Shown here piece after piece: positions 1 to 7,682 of a stretch of DNA of 15,356 nt. Source of the DNA: an uncultured Clostridia bacterium (GTDB lineage: Bacteria > Bacillota > Clostridia > Christensenellales > Borkfalkiaceae); contig CAKQLR010000048.1 of NCBI GenBank assembly GCA_934254725.1, forward strand, positions 1-15,356. The letters are read 5' to 3'. The number at the start of each line of letters is the position of its first letter. Position 1 is the stretch's first letter. Below the pieces are notes generated by a model that made no database searches, was not told the origin of the DNA, and worked only from the letters and a program-made list of their open reading frames with translations. Both the position numbers and the translations under genes were made by a program.

Positions 1-888
1 TCTTGTATCGTCGCGTTTTGCGGTTGCGCTTAAACATGATCCGGCTTCCTTCGTAAACCCTGTTTTTCCGCCGTCGACTATCTCTACTTCGCCGTTTTTG
101 TTTACATACTCTATCTTATACTCGTAAAGTTCGGGGTTTCCGTAGCCGTTAGGCATCCACTGTTTTACGTTGTTTACATGCAGATTAAGAATTGTTTTGC
201 GACAAGAAATATCCTTTTCTGAATACGTAACCTGCTCGCCTTTATAGAAAAAAGTTATCCTCATCTTCCCTTCAAAGAGCTTTTCCGTCTGCAGCCTGAA
301 AGTTGCGTTGCCGTTCCCGTCTACGTCTATAAGTTTTTCAATAAGCAAATTATCGTCCGCTTCTTCCAGGTAAACGTCGCGATATATACCGTAGCCGGGA
401 AGTTTAGGTGCCCAATCCCAACCGAAATGACACTGAGCTTTTCTGACAAATATACGGTTACCGTTAAATATGCTGTCGTACTTGCCGTCGTTTACTGGAG
501 TATTATCGTAAACGTTTTTTAAATTTACCGAAAGCTCGTTTTCGCCGTCGCAAATAAAATCGGTAACCTCAAATCTGTATTCTCTGTGCATATTACGGCA
601 ATTACCGACATTCGTCCCGTTCAGAAAGACTTCCGCATAGGTGTCAACGCCCTTGAACAACAGAAATACTCTTTTCCCGTTTTTCCTGACATAAGAAAAT
701 TTTTTAGAATAATTCCAGTCGCTTCTTACTACCCATTCGCAATCACGGTAATTATAATCGATATACGGGTCCGGCACAATTCCGTTTTTTAAAAGGTCGT
801 CCGTTACGTCTCCCGGCACGGAACCGCATACCGAATACCCGTTTCCCTGTAAATTCCATTTTCCCGAAAGCAAGATTTTATTTGTCAT
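1..888 (-). CDS. GH2 beta-mannosidase-like glycoside hydrolase (C-terminus beyond the left edge)
   Basis: The frame is open from ATG at 888 to the window edge, giving 296 residues without a stop, so only the N-terminal part is present. It resembles GH2 beta-mannosidases: a galactose-binding-like sandwich domain (about residues 5-175) with GSVPGDV near 23-28 and the hallmark QCHFGWDWAPKLPGYGIYRDV region at 152-172, followed by the start of the Ig-like domain with WMPNGYG-type text. The catalytic TIM barrel and both glutamates would lie off the window, so activity cannot be confirmed. Family members release beta-mannose from mannan or N-glycan oligosaccharides. No signal peptide is seen, which suggests a cytoplasmic enzyme. 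It lies 23 nt after the lipoprotein esterase, probably in one operon. AAAGGA at 902-907 is 14 nt from the ATG, longer than usual. Another GH2 specificity is possible but less likely given the FGWDW motif. Confidence 0.85.
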   Translation of the reverse strand, partial: MTNKILLSGKWNLQGNGYSVCGSVPGDVTDDLLKNGIVPDPYIDYNYRDCEWVVRSDWNYSKKFSYVRKNGKRVFLLFKGVDTYAEVFLNGTNVGNCRNMHREYRFEVTDFICDGENELSVNLKNVYDNTPVNDGKYDSIFNGNRIFVRKAQCHFGWDWAPKLPGYGIYRDVYLEEADDNLLIEKLIDVDGNGNATFRLQTEKLFEGKMRITFFYKGEQVTYSEKDISCRKTILNLHVNNVKQWMPNGYGNPELYEYKIEYVNKNGEVEIVDGGKTGFTKEAGSCLSATAKRDDTR

Positions 889-911
889 CTGTATTATAGC
901 ATTCCTTTGTT

Positions 912-2147
912 TTATTTAAAAAAATCGTAGTATTCATCACCTATTATCGAATACAAAACCGTTTGAGCATATATCCTGCACAAGAAATCGTTCGGGTGAT
1001 TTATATTATTTGACGTCGTATCCTGATAGCTCTTTTTTTGCATAATCCAATTGTGCATATTTGTCACCTTCGCCACACCGACGTTAGTATATCCCATGGA
1101 CAATCTTTCAAACTGAGCTTCGAAAAACGGTTGATTACCGCTCCATTCGCAATCGGGGTTCGGGTACATCGGAGAAACGAGAAGCACGCAGGAGTCGGGA
1201 TTATCGCTCAGATAATTGTCAACTATTTCCTTTGTCGTTCCGAAATAATCCGACGGAGACATCCCCGCGTCGTTCATTCCGAAGCCCAGAACAAGCAAAT
1301 CGGATTTATACGGTGCAACTGCCGTTGAATATTTAGTTAACCCGTCGTTAACCGAATACCCTCCGACCGCGGTATTTATATACTTTATATCTTTGTTATA
1401 AGACCGTTCAAGAAAAGAGGTAACCATTTCGGGCCACCCTGGCATAAACGGCGCATACTTTCCTTCTCCCCTGTTTTCATTTCCGCTTGCGTCGGCTCCC
1501 CATGTAATGGAGTCTCCCCAGAACTGAATACAAACACTATCGCTTTTATTGTTCAGCTTATTTAAAAAAGAAGTAAATGTGCTTGTTTGACTTTCGGGCG
1601 CGTCTCCGTCAAAAACTTCGGAATGACGATAAGTAACTACCGCTTGTTTCGCCGTAATTATCTGATCCGAACCAAGCCATACATATCTTTCGCCTGTCAA
1701 TCCATTCGGTAAATGCCCGTTTTTAACGCCTATTTTTAAACTTCCGCCGTTAAGAGGAAAAAATTCTTCTATATCGGATACGGGTATTCCTGAATTTTCC
1801 GTGCGTTTAAGCTTGCCGTCTTTAGTAAGAATGTAATCAGATTCGTTTTTATAAACCGTTTTAAGATCGTAACTTCTTACAGATAAAATCTCATCGGGTT
1901 TATACAGCAGAGTTTTTTCTTCATCGCCGATAAACAAAACGCTTTCGTGATATATTTCCCTCGAACGCCATACGGGTTTTAAAAAAGCATCGATATCATA
2001 GGCTTCATCGTTATACCAATCTGAAGTAGACGGTAAATCGTTTCCGTTATCCATACTGCCTGTATCCTTATTATCGTTTTTCGAGCACGCTGCGGATAAA
2101 AAACACATAACCACGACTAAAAGGAACACAAAAAATCTATTTAACAT
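912..2147 (-). CDS. SGNH/GDSL-type esterase, lipoprotein
   Basis: Predicted 411-residue cell-surface lipoprotein. Residues 1-21 form a lipoprotein signal: a short basic start, a hydrophobic core and lipobox LSAAC with Cys21. A linker rich in D, N, S and G follows. Residues ~55-190 are a beta-rich N-terminal domain. The C-terminal SGNH hydrolase domain carries block I GDSITWG (Ser213), GGYS (block II), GMND (Asn292) and NHPND (His384). The residue three before His384 is Asn381 where many family members have the catalytic Asp. Such proteins usually remove acetyl groups from plant polysaccharides, and the beta-mannosidase next door suggests acetylated mannan, but the substrate is inferred. I chose ATG 2147 because GGAG lies upstream and the lipobox is then at a normal distance. 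The frame also extends to a TTG at 2177 without a ribosome binding site. It is transcribed away from the AraC gene. Confidence 0.85.
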   Translation of the reverse strand: MLNRFFVFLLVVVMCFLSAACSKNDNKDTGSMDNGNDLPSTSDWYNDEAYDIDAFLKPVWRSREIYHESVLFIGDEEKTLLYKPDEILSVRSYDLKTVYKNESDYILTKDGKLKRTENSGIPVSDIEEFFPLNGGSLKIGVKNGHLPNGLTGERYVWLGSDQIITAKQAVVTYRHSEVFDGDAPESQTSTFTSFLNKLNNKSDSVCIQFWGDSITWGADASGNENRGEGKYAPFMPGWPEMVTSFLERSYNKDIKYINTAVGGYSVNDGLTKYSTAVAPYKSDLLVLGFGMNDAGMSPSDYFGTTKEIVDNYLSDNPDSCVLLVSPMYPNPDCEWSGNQPFFEAQFERLSMGYTNVGVAKVTNMHNWIMQKKSYQDTTSNNINHPNDFLCRIYAQTVLYSIIGDEYYDFFK

Positions 2148-2218
2148 TCTTTCCGCTCCGAAAACGTATTTTTGCAATAAAAAACACTTTTACACGCGTT
2201 TTTTCGTTTTGCGATTGA

Positions 2219-2247
2219 ATTATATCACAAAAAAATATCATAATCTA
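2219..2247 (-). promoter_or_regulatory. Candidate extended -10 promoter for the esterase/beta-mannosidase operon
   Basis: On the minus strand TGATATAAT (2227-2219) is a perfect extended -10 element (TG-N-TATAAT). The hexamer 17 nt upstream (TAGATT, 2247-2242) is a weak -35. The start point would be near 2212, leaving a leader of about 65 nt before ATG 2147. The reliance on an extended -10 with a poor -35 is typical of promoters that need an activator, which fits the divergent AraC-family gene. This is a hand-made call. Confidence 0.5.
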
Positions 2248-2281
2248 TCAAATTTCTATCTATTTTTTGCTATTTGCTATC
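2245..2281. repeat. Repeated CTATC motifs in the divergent promoter region (candidate AraC-type operator)
   Basis: CTATC occurs at 2245-2249, 2256-2260 and 2277-2281, that is at spacings of 11 and 21 bp. TTTGCTA occurs as an exact tandem at 2266-2272 and 2273-2279. Spacing by whole helical turns on one face is what paired half-sites of AraC-family regulators commonly show. The cluster lies directly upstream of the araC promoter -35 and overlaps the -35 region of the esterase promoter, so one protein could act on both. Seen: the repeats. Inferred: the function. Confidence 0.35.
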
Positions 2282-2288
2282 ATTCTGT

Positions 2289-2317
2289 TTTACTACCCGT
2301 TTCATTTGTGTTATAAT
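2289..2317 (+). promoter_or_regulatory. Sigma-A-like promoter of the AraC-family gene
   Basis: TTTACT (2289-2294) and a perfect TATAAT (2312-2317) are separated by 17 bp. The predicted start near 2324 leaves a leader of about 40 nt that contains GGAGGAG before ATG 2366. The repeated CTATC/TTTGCTA sequences end just upstream of the -35, so autoregulation is plausible. Confidence 0.6.
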
Positions 2318-2365
2318 ACCGTTGTTTTTGTAAGCTTTTTATTCGAAAAATGCGGAGGAGAAAAT

Positions 2366-3205
2366 ATGAGAACTTGTTATTATAAAAGTGATTTCAGATT
2401 TCCCGACAGCGGAGTTCACTTTCATCAATACTTTTCGGACTTTCCCGAAATGCACGACCACGACTATTGGGAATTTTTTATTATACGTTCCGGAGAAATA
2501 AAACACTTTACAGATAAAGGAATAAGTATTATAAAAGCGGGTACGGGAATGCTCGTTCACCCTGACGACAGACATTGTTTCAAAAAAAGCTCTCAGGAAT
2601 ATCAACAAATAAATATAATGATTACAGATAATATGCTGCGAGAACTGATGAGCAAAATTAACGCAAATCTTTATGATAAAATCACAGAAAAAAAAGGGCC
2701 TATCGTTTATAATTTGTCAGATACTTTTATATTCTCCATACAAAATATCGTCGATCTGCTGTATTTTACTAAGGAAAGAGACGGAGAACGTTTTTCCACT
2801 TTGGTAAAACTGATGTGGACGGATATAATCAAACTGATTTATACGGATTCCCTTGCCACGCACGATAAATATCCCGAATGGCTGAACGGATTTATAAAAT
2901 ATGTAAATCAACCGGAAAACATCAATAAACCCATTAGCGAATTAGCCGAAGTAAGCGGCTATTCCTATAGTCACCTTATAAGACTGTTTAAAATGTATAC
3001 AAACGTCACGTTGACCGAATATATAACAAAAATTCGGCTCAATTACGCCGCAATGCTTTTAACCACAACGGAAACAAGCATTATATCTATTTCTATGTCT
3101 GTGGGATATGACAGCATAAGTCATTTTTCAAAATTATTTAAAGACAGATACAAACTTACGCCGAAAGAATACAGGCGAAAAAAAATTCATAATAACGAAG
3201 CTTAG
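2366..3205 (+). CDS. AraC-family transcriptional regulator (cupin sensor domain)
   Basis: 279 residues, the usual length for this family. The N-terminal part (about 18-85) is an AraC-type cupin sensor domain, with the His-rich FPEMHDHDYWEF segment followed by beta strands and HPDDRH. The C-terminal ~90 residues hold two helix-turn-helix units: ISELAEVSGYSYSHLIRLFK and the conserved VGYDSISHFSKLFKDRY followed by TPKEYRR. Family members bind a sugar or related ligand through the cupin and control adjacent catabolic genes. Here the adjacent, divergently transcribed genes are a surface esterase and a beta-mannosidase, so control of mannan or acetylated-glycan use is a reasonable inference. I chose ATG 2366 because GGAGGAG sits 6-7 nt before it. 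The frame runs further upstream to a TTG at 2267, but that region contains the promoter. It is the only plus-strand gene in the window. Confidence 0.9.
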   Translation: MRTCYYKSDFRFPDSGVHFHQYFSDFPEMHDHDYWEFFIIRSGEIKHFTDKGISIIKAGTGMLVHPDDRHCFKKSSQEYQQINIMITDNMLRELMSKINANLYDKITEKKGPIVYNLSDTFIFSIQNIVDLLYFTKERDGERFSTLVKLMWTDIIKLIYTDSLATHDKYPEWLNGFIKYVNQPENINKPISELAEVSGYSYSHLIRLFKMYTNVTLTEYITKIRLNYAAMLLTTTETSIISISMSVGYDSISHFSKLFKDRYKLTPKEYRRKKIHNNEA

Positions 3206-3258
3206 AAATTACGTCCCTTATCACTAAAGCTTGTTATAACACATAAATCGGTTAAAGC

Positions 3259-3285
3259 AAAAACGGGTAGGCAAAAGCCTACCCG
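3259..3285 (-). terminator. Intrinsic terminator after the MATE gene (convergent region)
   Basis: A perfect 9-bp stem CGGGTAGGC / GCCTACCCG (3264-3272 and 3277-3285) closes a 4-nt loop. On the minus strand it is followed by TTTTTGC, a good intrinsic terminator for the block ending with the MATE gene. On the plus strand the hairpin is followed by CATTCTTTATT, a poorer U-tract, so it probably also stops the AraC transcript, less efficiently. It lies in the 99-bp gap between the two convergent genes. Confidence 0.85.
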
Positions 3286-3304
3286 CATTCTTTATTAAAA
3301 AAAA

Positions 3305-4741
3305 CTAATCTGTTATTTGAGTATATTCGTTTATTTCATTTTCAAACTCATTGTCCCGTAGTTTTTCCAAAAGATTAAGCTCTTTATACTCTTTAATAAA
3401 CAGAACTACGGCAAAAACAAATGTCAACAAATCCGCAATAGGTTGAGATAATATTACTCCCCACGTTTTAAAAAGCCACATAAAAACGACAAGCACGGGC
3501 AGGAAAAACACTCCCTGTCTGCCCATTGAAAGAAGCGTTGCCGGCACAACCTTGCCAATCACCTGCAAAAGCATATTTGTATAAGTAATGAACGGCACAA
3601 ATACAAAGGCGGCGCATTGAGAGATAAGCGCGGCTTTACCTATAGGCAAAACGAGCTCGTCCGCATTAAACATTCCGATGATTTTCGTAGAAAAAATAAT
3701 CAGCACGGCAAGCACTACAATAAGAAACGTCATTGATATTTTAAGAGAAAAAAAGAAACCCTCTTTAACTCTTTCATATTTTTTCGCCCCGAAATTATAG
3801 CCGCATACGGGTTGGAACCCCTGCCCGAAGCCAAGCACGGCAGAAAAAGCAAAGTTCATCACCCTCGAAACTATTCCCATAGCCGAAATAACAGTATCCC
3901 CTCCGCAAAGCTTACCTGCATAGTTGAGGAAAAGCGCGCCGATACTCGCCAAGCCCTGCCTTGCAAGAGAAGGCAAACCGCCTCTTACTACTTCCTTTAA
4001 ATACACAGAGGAAAAACGGAACATCCTTACTTTCAGTTTTAAGTTATTACCGACACGCATTCCGACAAACAACACTACAAATCCGACAAACTGCCCTATA
4101 GCCGTCGCAAGACCTGCACCCGCTGTACCCATGCCGAGTTTTAATACAAAAACATAGTCAAGAATTATGTTAAGTCCCGCACCGGAAATAATTCCTATCA
4201 TTGAAATATAGGCGTTCCCTTGAAACCTCATCTGGTTGTTCAGTACAAACGAACCGCACATAAACGGAGCGCCGATAAGTATATAGAACATATAATCCTT
4301 TGCGTAAGGCAATATAGTGTCCGTTGAACCGAGAAAATACGCAAGAGGTTCTATAAAAATCAAACCGAAAATTCCGATAAGCGCGCCTACGAACAAGGAA
4401 ACGAAAAAGGCAAAAGAAGCCATTTTTTCAGCTCCCTCTCTGTTTTTATTGCCTAGTTCCCTTGAAATGTAAGAACCAGACCCCTGACCGAAAAAGAAGC
4501 CGCACGCCTGTATAATCGCCATAAGCGAAAATACAACCGCCACCGCACCCGTTGCCGAGGTAATCTCGCTTTGAGTCGCTCCCGGAATATGGCCGATAAA
4601 ATAAGTATCCGCCATATTGTACACGGAAGTTACAAGCATGCTTAAAACAGTGGGCAGCGCAAGATAAGATATCAGCTTAGGAATCGGCGTTTCCGTCATC
4701 AGCTTGTATTTATCTTGTTTTTTCAGCGAAGTAAAAATCAT
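3305..4741 (-). CDS. MATE-family multidrug/metabolite efflux transporter
   Basis: 478-residue polytopic membrane protein with about twelve hydrophobic segments in two repeats. It opens with the MATE-typical PIPKLISYLALPTVLSMLV and YNMADTYFIGH, and the second half has the matching SLARQGLASIGALFLNYAGK and MGIVSRVMNFAFSAVLGFGQ segments, with GFGQGFQPVCGYN being very characteristic. MATE proteins expel cationic drugs or metabolites by Na+ or H+ antiport; the substrate here cannot be read from sequence. ATG 4741 is preferred over an upstream start at 4816 because AAAGGA lies just upstream of it and it overlaps the asparaginase stop as ATGA (4741-4738), which indicates translational coupling. It is the last gene before the terminator at 3264-3285. 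The pairing with asparaginase does not suggest an obvious shared pathway. Confidence 0.92.
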   Translation of the reverse strand: MIFTSLKKQDKYKLMTETPIPKLISYLALPTVLSMLVTSVYNMADTYFIGHIPGATQSEITSATGAVAVVFSLMAIIQACGFFFGQGSGSYISRELGNKNREGAEKMASFAFFVSLFVGALIGIFGLIFIEPLAYFLGSTDTILPYAKDYMFYILIGAPFMCGSFVLNNQMRFQGNAYISMIGIISGAGLNIILDYVFVLKLGMGTAGAGLATAIGQFVGFVVLFVGMRVGNNLKLKVRMFRFSSVYLKEVVRGGLPSLARQGLASIGALFLNYAGKLCGGDTVISAMGIVSRVMNFAFSAVLGFGQGFQPVCGYNFGAKKYERVKEGFFFSLKISMTFLIVVLAVLIIFSTKIIGMFNADELVLPIGKAALISQCAAFVFVPFITYTNMLLQVIGKVVPATLLSMGRQGVFFLPVLVVFMWLFKTWGVILSQPIADLLTFVFAVVLFIKEYKELNLLEKLRDNEFENEINEYTQITD

Positions 4742-5727
4742 AATATATCCTTTTGCACGGGAGTATAAAACAATTTTTCGACTTGCTTTTGTTCCCTCGT
4801 GATAGCTAAAATCCACATCAATTTCGAAACGACCGCCTCCAAAGTCATATCGTATGCTTCGAGTATTCCCGTTTCGTTTTTAAAAGTCCTGCCTGTTTCG
4901 TAAACGCACATATCGCTCCCCTCGTACGGAACTTGCGTCGTTACGACAACCGTTTTACCCGAGACAATCCACTCCCGAAGATATTTAACAAGAATGCTGT
5001 TTGAGTACAGCGGAAGATTACCCGCCCCGAAACTTTCCAGAACAAGCGCGTCAAACTTATCTTTTATTAGCGGAAGCGCGGAAAAGTCATCACCGGGAAT
5101 CAATTTATAGACAAAAACTTTGTGGTCTAAATTCGTGTAAAATTTCGTCTGAGAATCCACGCTCTCGGGAATATACATAACTATTTTTCCGTCGCGCATT
5201 ACGCCTACTTCGGGGAAATCCACGCTTGAAAACGCGTTATAACTTTTCGTTCTCGTTTTCCTCGCCCTGTTCCCTATTATAATTTTTCCCTCGAACACAA
5301 TATGTACAAGACAGGCATACGGAGAGCAAGCGTACAAAAACGCATTGTACAAATTATTTCTCGCGTCCGTATCCTTCATATAAATTGACTTTTGCGAGCC
5401 GGTAAACACAATAGGTTTCTTGCTGTTCTGAATGAGATACGAAAGAGCGGACGCAGTGTAAGCCATCGTGTCCGTTCCGTGCGTCACAACAAACCCGTCA
5501 TATTCGTCGTAATTCTTTCTTATGCATTCCGAAATGGCAAGCCAGTGTTTATAATACAAATTACTGCTGTCGATATTAAAAAGTTGTACGCAGGAGACCT
5601 TTGCAATCTCCTTTATTTCTGGAACGTAGCTCAGAATTTCTTCCGTGGATATTTCGGGCTTCAAGCCGTCTTCTGTCGGGCGCGATGCTATCGTCCCACC
5701 CGTTGCAATAAGTAATATTTTTTTCAT
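4738..5727 (-). CDS. ansA: L-asparaginase (type I, AnsA-like)
   Basis: 329 residues, the normal length for a bacterial L-asparaginase, which hydrolyses asparagine to aspartate and ammonia. Both signature regions are intact: TGGTIAS (nucleophile Thr12) and VTHGTDTMAYTAS (Thr85, Asp86). The conserved lysine of the active site is probably Lys157 in GNRARKT. DSSNL at 53-57 and TDARNNL at 120-126 are also family-typical. No signal peptide is present, so it is a cytoplasmic, type I-like enzyme. The start has no clear Shine-Dalgarno; ATG 5727 is the only start that keeps the TGGTIA motif in its normal N-terminal position. It follows the HAD gene by 40 nt, a gap that holds a sequence also found before dnaB, and overlaps the MATE gene by 4 nt. 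Confidence 0.93.
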   Translation of the reverse strand: MKKILLIATGGTIASRPTEDGLKPEISTEEILSYVPEIKEIAKVSCVQLFNIDSSNLYYKHWLAISECIRKNYDEYDGFVVTHGTDTMAYTASALSYLIQNSKKPIVFTGSQKSIYMKDTDARNNLYNAFLYACSPYACLVHIVFEGKIIIGNRARKTRTKSYNAFSSVDFPEVGVMRDGKIVMYIPESVDSQTKFYTNLDHKVFVYKLIPGDDFSALPLIKDKFDALVLESFGAGNLPLYSNSILVKYLREWIVSGKTVVVTTQVPYEGSDMCVYETGRTFKNETGILEAYDMTLEAVVSKLMWILAITREQKQVEKLFYTPVQKDIL

Positions 5728-5736
5728 TTTTTACAC

Positions 5737-5762
5737 GTTAATGCGCGATATACGGCGCTTTT
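5737..5762. repeat. 26-nt intergenic repeat, copy 1 (upstream of asparaginase)
   Basis: On the plus strand this begins GTTAATGCGCGATATACGG. It matches 13168-13193 at 22 of 26 positions without gaps (differences at positions 10, 17, 19 and 20). Both copies lie on the same strand relative to their neighbours, between the stop of one minus-strand gene and the start of the next. Function unknown; it could be a regulatory site, a small mobile repeat or chance. Confidence 0.5.
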
Positions 5763-5767
5763 TGTTT

Positions 5768-6445
5768 TCAATCAATTGTTTCAAAGAGAACCTTTTCTAA
5801 ATCCGAAACATTTTCCAGGTATCCCTTTGCATGTTTTTTCATATAGTCTTTTATCGTATCGTCACAGTGAGACCAACCCGCGGCATAAAAGTCGACACCG
5901 AATGCTTCCGCCATATCCAGCCCCGGTTTCAGGTCGTCAACAACGACCATATTGCTCGGTTTAAGATTGTATTTTTCAGCAATTTTTTCAAGCGGATACG
6001 GGCTTGGTTTTCTCATATCGTCGGGAAGATTTCCGCCAAAAACGATGTCCGGGAGTATTCCGAAATTCTCCTTGTAATCTCTAAGGATTATTTCCTCAAC
6101 CGAGTGAGAAACAACCGCTATTATCCCGTCCGACTGCTTTATTTTTACAAGAATATTCTTAATTCCGTCATACGCCCTCGGTATTACGGACAGGACGTCC
6201 TTCTTCCAGATTTTTTCCTGATATAAAACCTCTTCTTTCGAGTATTTTAAATCGTTTTCCAAAAAAGCGAAAAAGCCGGGAGAAAAACATTTTTTCATAA
6301 ATTCGGGAAAGCCTATTTTCATTCCCGTGCGCAACACCGAAAGAGATTTTAAAAAAGACGGATAGTGAATGTCTCTGGTCGTTTCCACCACGGTGTCGTC
6401 GTGATCTAAAACAACGCACTTATATTTTAATCTGCAATTACTCAT
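5768..6445 (-). CDS. HAD-superfamily phosphatase (subfamily IA-like)
   Basis: 225 residues with all four HAD motifs. Motif I is DHDDT (nucleophile Asp14, acid/base Asp16), motif II is the Ser of VVSHS (Ser113), motif III is Lys146 in RKPSPYP and motif IV is VVVDDLKPG (Asp170, Asp171). Residues ~22-90 form a helical cap, as in phosphoglycolate-phosphatase-like enzymes. Such proteins dephosphorylate small metabolites in the cytoplasm; I cannot name the substrate. It begins 8 nt after the tyrosine phosphatase stop. Its AAGGA directly abuts the ATG (AAGGAATG), too close for an effective ribosome binding site, so it probably depends on coupling to the upstream gene. No better in-frame start is seen upstream. 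Confidence 0.85.
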   Translation of the reverse strand: MSNCRLKYKCVVLDHDDTVVETTRDIHYPSFLKSLSVLRTGMKIGFPEFMKKCFSPGFFAFLENDLKYSKEEVLYQEKIWKKDVLSVIPRAYDGIKNILVKIKQSDGIIAVVSHSVEEIILRDYKENFGILPDIVFGGNLPDDMRKPSPYPLEKIAEKYNLKPSNMVVVDDLKPGLDMAEAFGVDFYAAGWSHCDDTIKDYMKKHAKGYLENVSDLEKVLFETID

Positions 6446-6453
6446 TCCTTGAA

Positions 6454-6927
6454 TTACTTATTCAAAAATTTATACAGAGCATCGCAGCCCTCTTTAACGT
6501 CAATATAGGTTTGCTCGAAATCACCCGTGTACCAAGGGTCTGCTACCTCTCCTCCTCTATTCGTAAAAGACAGAAGAGTAAACGTTTTGTTCTGAACCGC
6601 TTTCTTGTGCATTTCGCCGTAATGTTCCGCAAGGATATTTAAATTGCGTAGGTTATATTTATCCATAACGATAATATAATCGGCGGAAAGCATTTCCTCT
6701 TTTGTAATTCTTTGAGCGTATTTCCCATCACAACTTATTCCGAGCCTGTTTAAAATGCGCTTGGTTCCGTAGTGAACACCGTTGCCGATTTCTTCCGTGC
6801 TTGTAGCTCTCGAGCTAATACGAAATTTACCCAAAGTGCCCTTTTTCTCACATAAATCGCGAAAAATAAATTCAGCCATGGGGCTTCTGCAAATATTGCC
6901 GTGACAAACAAAAACAATTTCTATCAT
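6454..6927 (-). CDS. Low-molecular-weight protein tyrosine phosphatase
   Basis: 157 residues. The P-loop near the N-terminus is CHGNICRS (nucleophile Cys8, Arg14), and the general acid is Asp130 in the DPWYTG segment, where LMW-PTPs have DPYY. Isoleucine at position 12 of the P-loop is typical of true tyrosine phosphatases of this fold and contrasts with the second paralogue in this window. Members dephosphorylate tyrosine kinases and their targets in the cytoplasm, often in polysaccharide regulation; the nearby galU fits that, but no tyrosine kinase is visible. ATG 6927 is chosen over a start at 6987 because it forms an ATGA overlap with the tcdA stop and puts the P-loop at the usual position. 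AAAGGA is 12 nt upstream, so coupling probably matters. Confidence 0.92.
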   Translation of the reverse strand: MIEIVFVCHGNICRSPMAEFIFRDLCEKKGTLGKFRISSRATSTEEIGNGVHYGTKRILNRLGISCDGKYAQRITKEEMLSADYIIVMDKYNLRNLNILAEHYGEMHKKAVQNKTFTLLSFTNRGGEVADPWYTGDFEQTYIDVKEGCDALYKFLNK

Positions 6928-7682
6928 TTCGCAAGCAAATCCTTTATCACTTCTGCGGCGATTAAAAGCCCTGCAACAGACGGGCAAAAAGAAATACTTG
7001 CGGGCGTTTGCTTCTTCCTCGCGCCACTCTCGCCTGCATTATTATATGCTTTAACTTCCTCGCACGCCACGCTATCGGGTTGAAATTCAGGTGTTGCTGC
7101 TTCTTCTGTTGAGTAAAGCACCTTTACGTGATTTATTCCTCTTTTTTTAAGTTCTCTTCTCATAACTTTTGCAAGAGGACATACCGTAGTTTTTGAAATA
7201 TCCGAAATTTTAAACAACGACGGGTTAAGCTTATTTCCCGTACCCATCGAAGAGATAACTCTGACGTTCTCATCTTTGGCTTTCTCTATGATTTTTATTT
7301 TTGCGGTCACGGTATCGACTGCATCGATTACATAATCGAAAGATGTAAAATCAAAATCATCCGCATTTTCGGGCATAAAAAAGCACTTGCGCGCCTCAAC
7401 CTCCGCATAGGGATTTATGGAAAGAATGCGCTCCTTTATCACTTCCGTTTTATCTCTGCCTACGGTTTCGCTTGTTGCGATAATCTGCCTGTTGATATTA
7501 GAAAGAGCAACGACGTCGTTATCGACAACGCAGAACGAACCGACACCCGCTCTTGCCAACGCCTCCGCAACATATCCGCCGACACCGCCGACGCCGAAAA
7601 TCAAAACCTTGGAATTATTAAGTTTTTTTACGCCATCCTCTCCAATAAGCATAGCAGTTCGAATAAATCTTTCGTCAATCAT
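6924..7682 (-). CDS. tcdA: tRNA threonylcarbamoyladenosine dehydratase TcdA (ThiF/E1-like)
   Basis: 252 residues. It has the E1-like nucleotide-binding fold: GVGGVG at 30-35, the acidic DNDVVALSNINRQ at 54-66, and IDAVDTVTAK near 115-124. The later SSMGTGNKLNP and DISKTTVCPLAKVMRRELKK segments set TcdA apart from ThiF and MoeB. The enzyme uses ATP to activate the t6A side chain at A37 of ANN-decoding tRNAs and cyclises it to ct6A. TsaC, which starts t6A synthesis, is about 4 kb to the right in a separate unit. The start overlaps the galU stop by 8 nt (7675-7682) and the stop overlaps the phosphatase start by 4 nt. There is only a weak ribosome binding site (AATAAAG), consistent with translational coupling. 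Confidence 0.93.
   Translation of the reverse strand: MIDERFIRTAMLIGEDGVKKLNNSKVLIFGVGGVGGYVAEALARAGVGSFCVVDNDVVALSNINRQIIATSETVGRDKTEVIKERILSINPYAEVEARKCFFMPENADDFDFTSFDYVIDAVDTVTAKIKIIEKAKDENVRVISSMGTGNKLNPSLFKISDISKTTVCPLAKVMRRELKKRGINHVKVLYSTEEAATPEFQPDSVACEEVKAYNNAGESGARKKQTPASISFCPSVAGLLIAAEVIKDLLAK

Noticed and set aside
2148..2177. Longer esterase start at TTG 2177
   Set aside because: No ribosome binding site precedes it, and the extra ten residues would push the lipoprotein signal away from the N-terminus. ATG 2147 has GGAG.
4742..4816. Longer MATE start at 4816
   Set aside because: It would overlap the asparaginase coding region by 79 nt and add a charged, non-MATE N-terminus. 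ATG 4741 has a ribosome binding site and an ATGA overlap.
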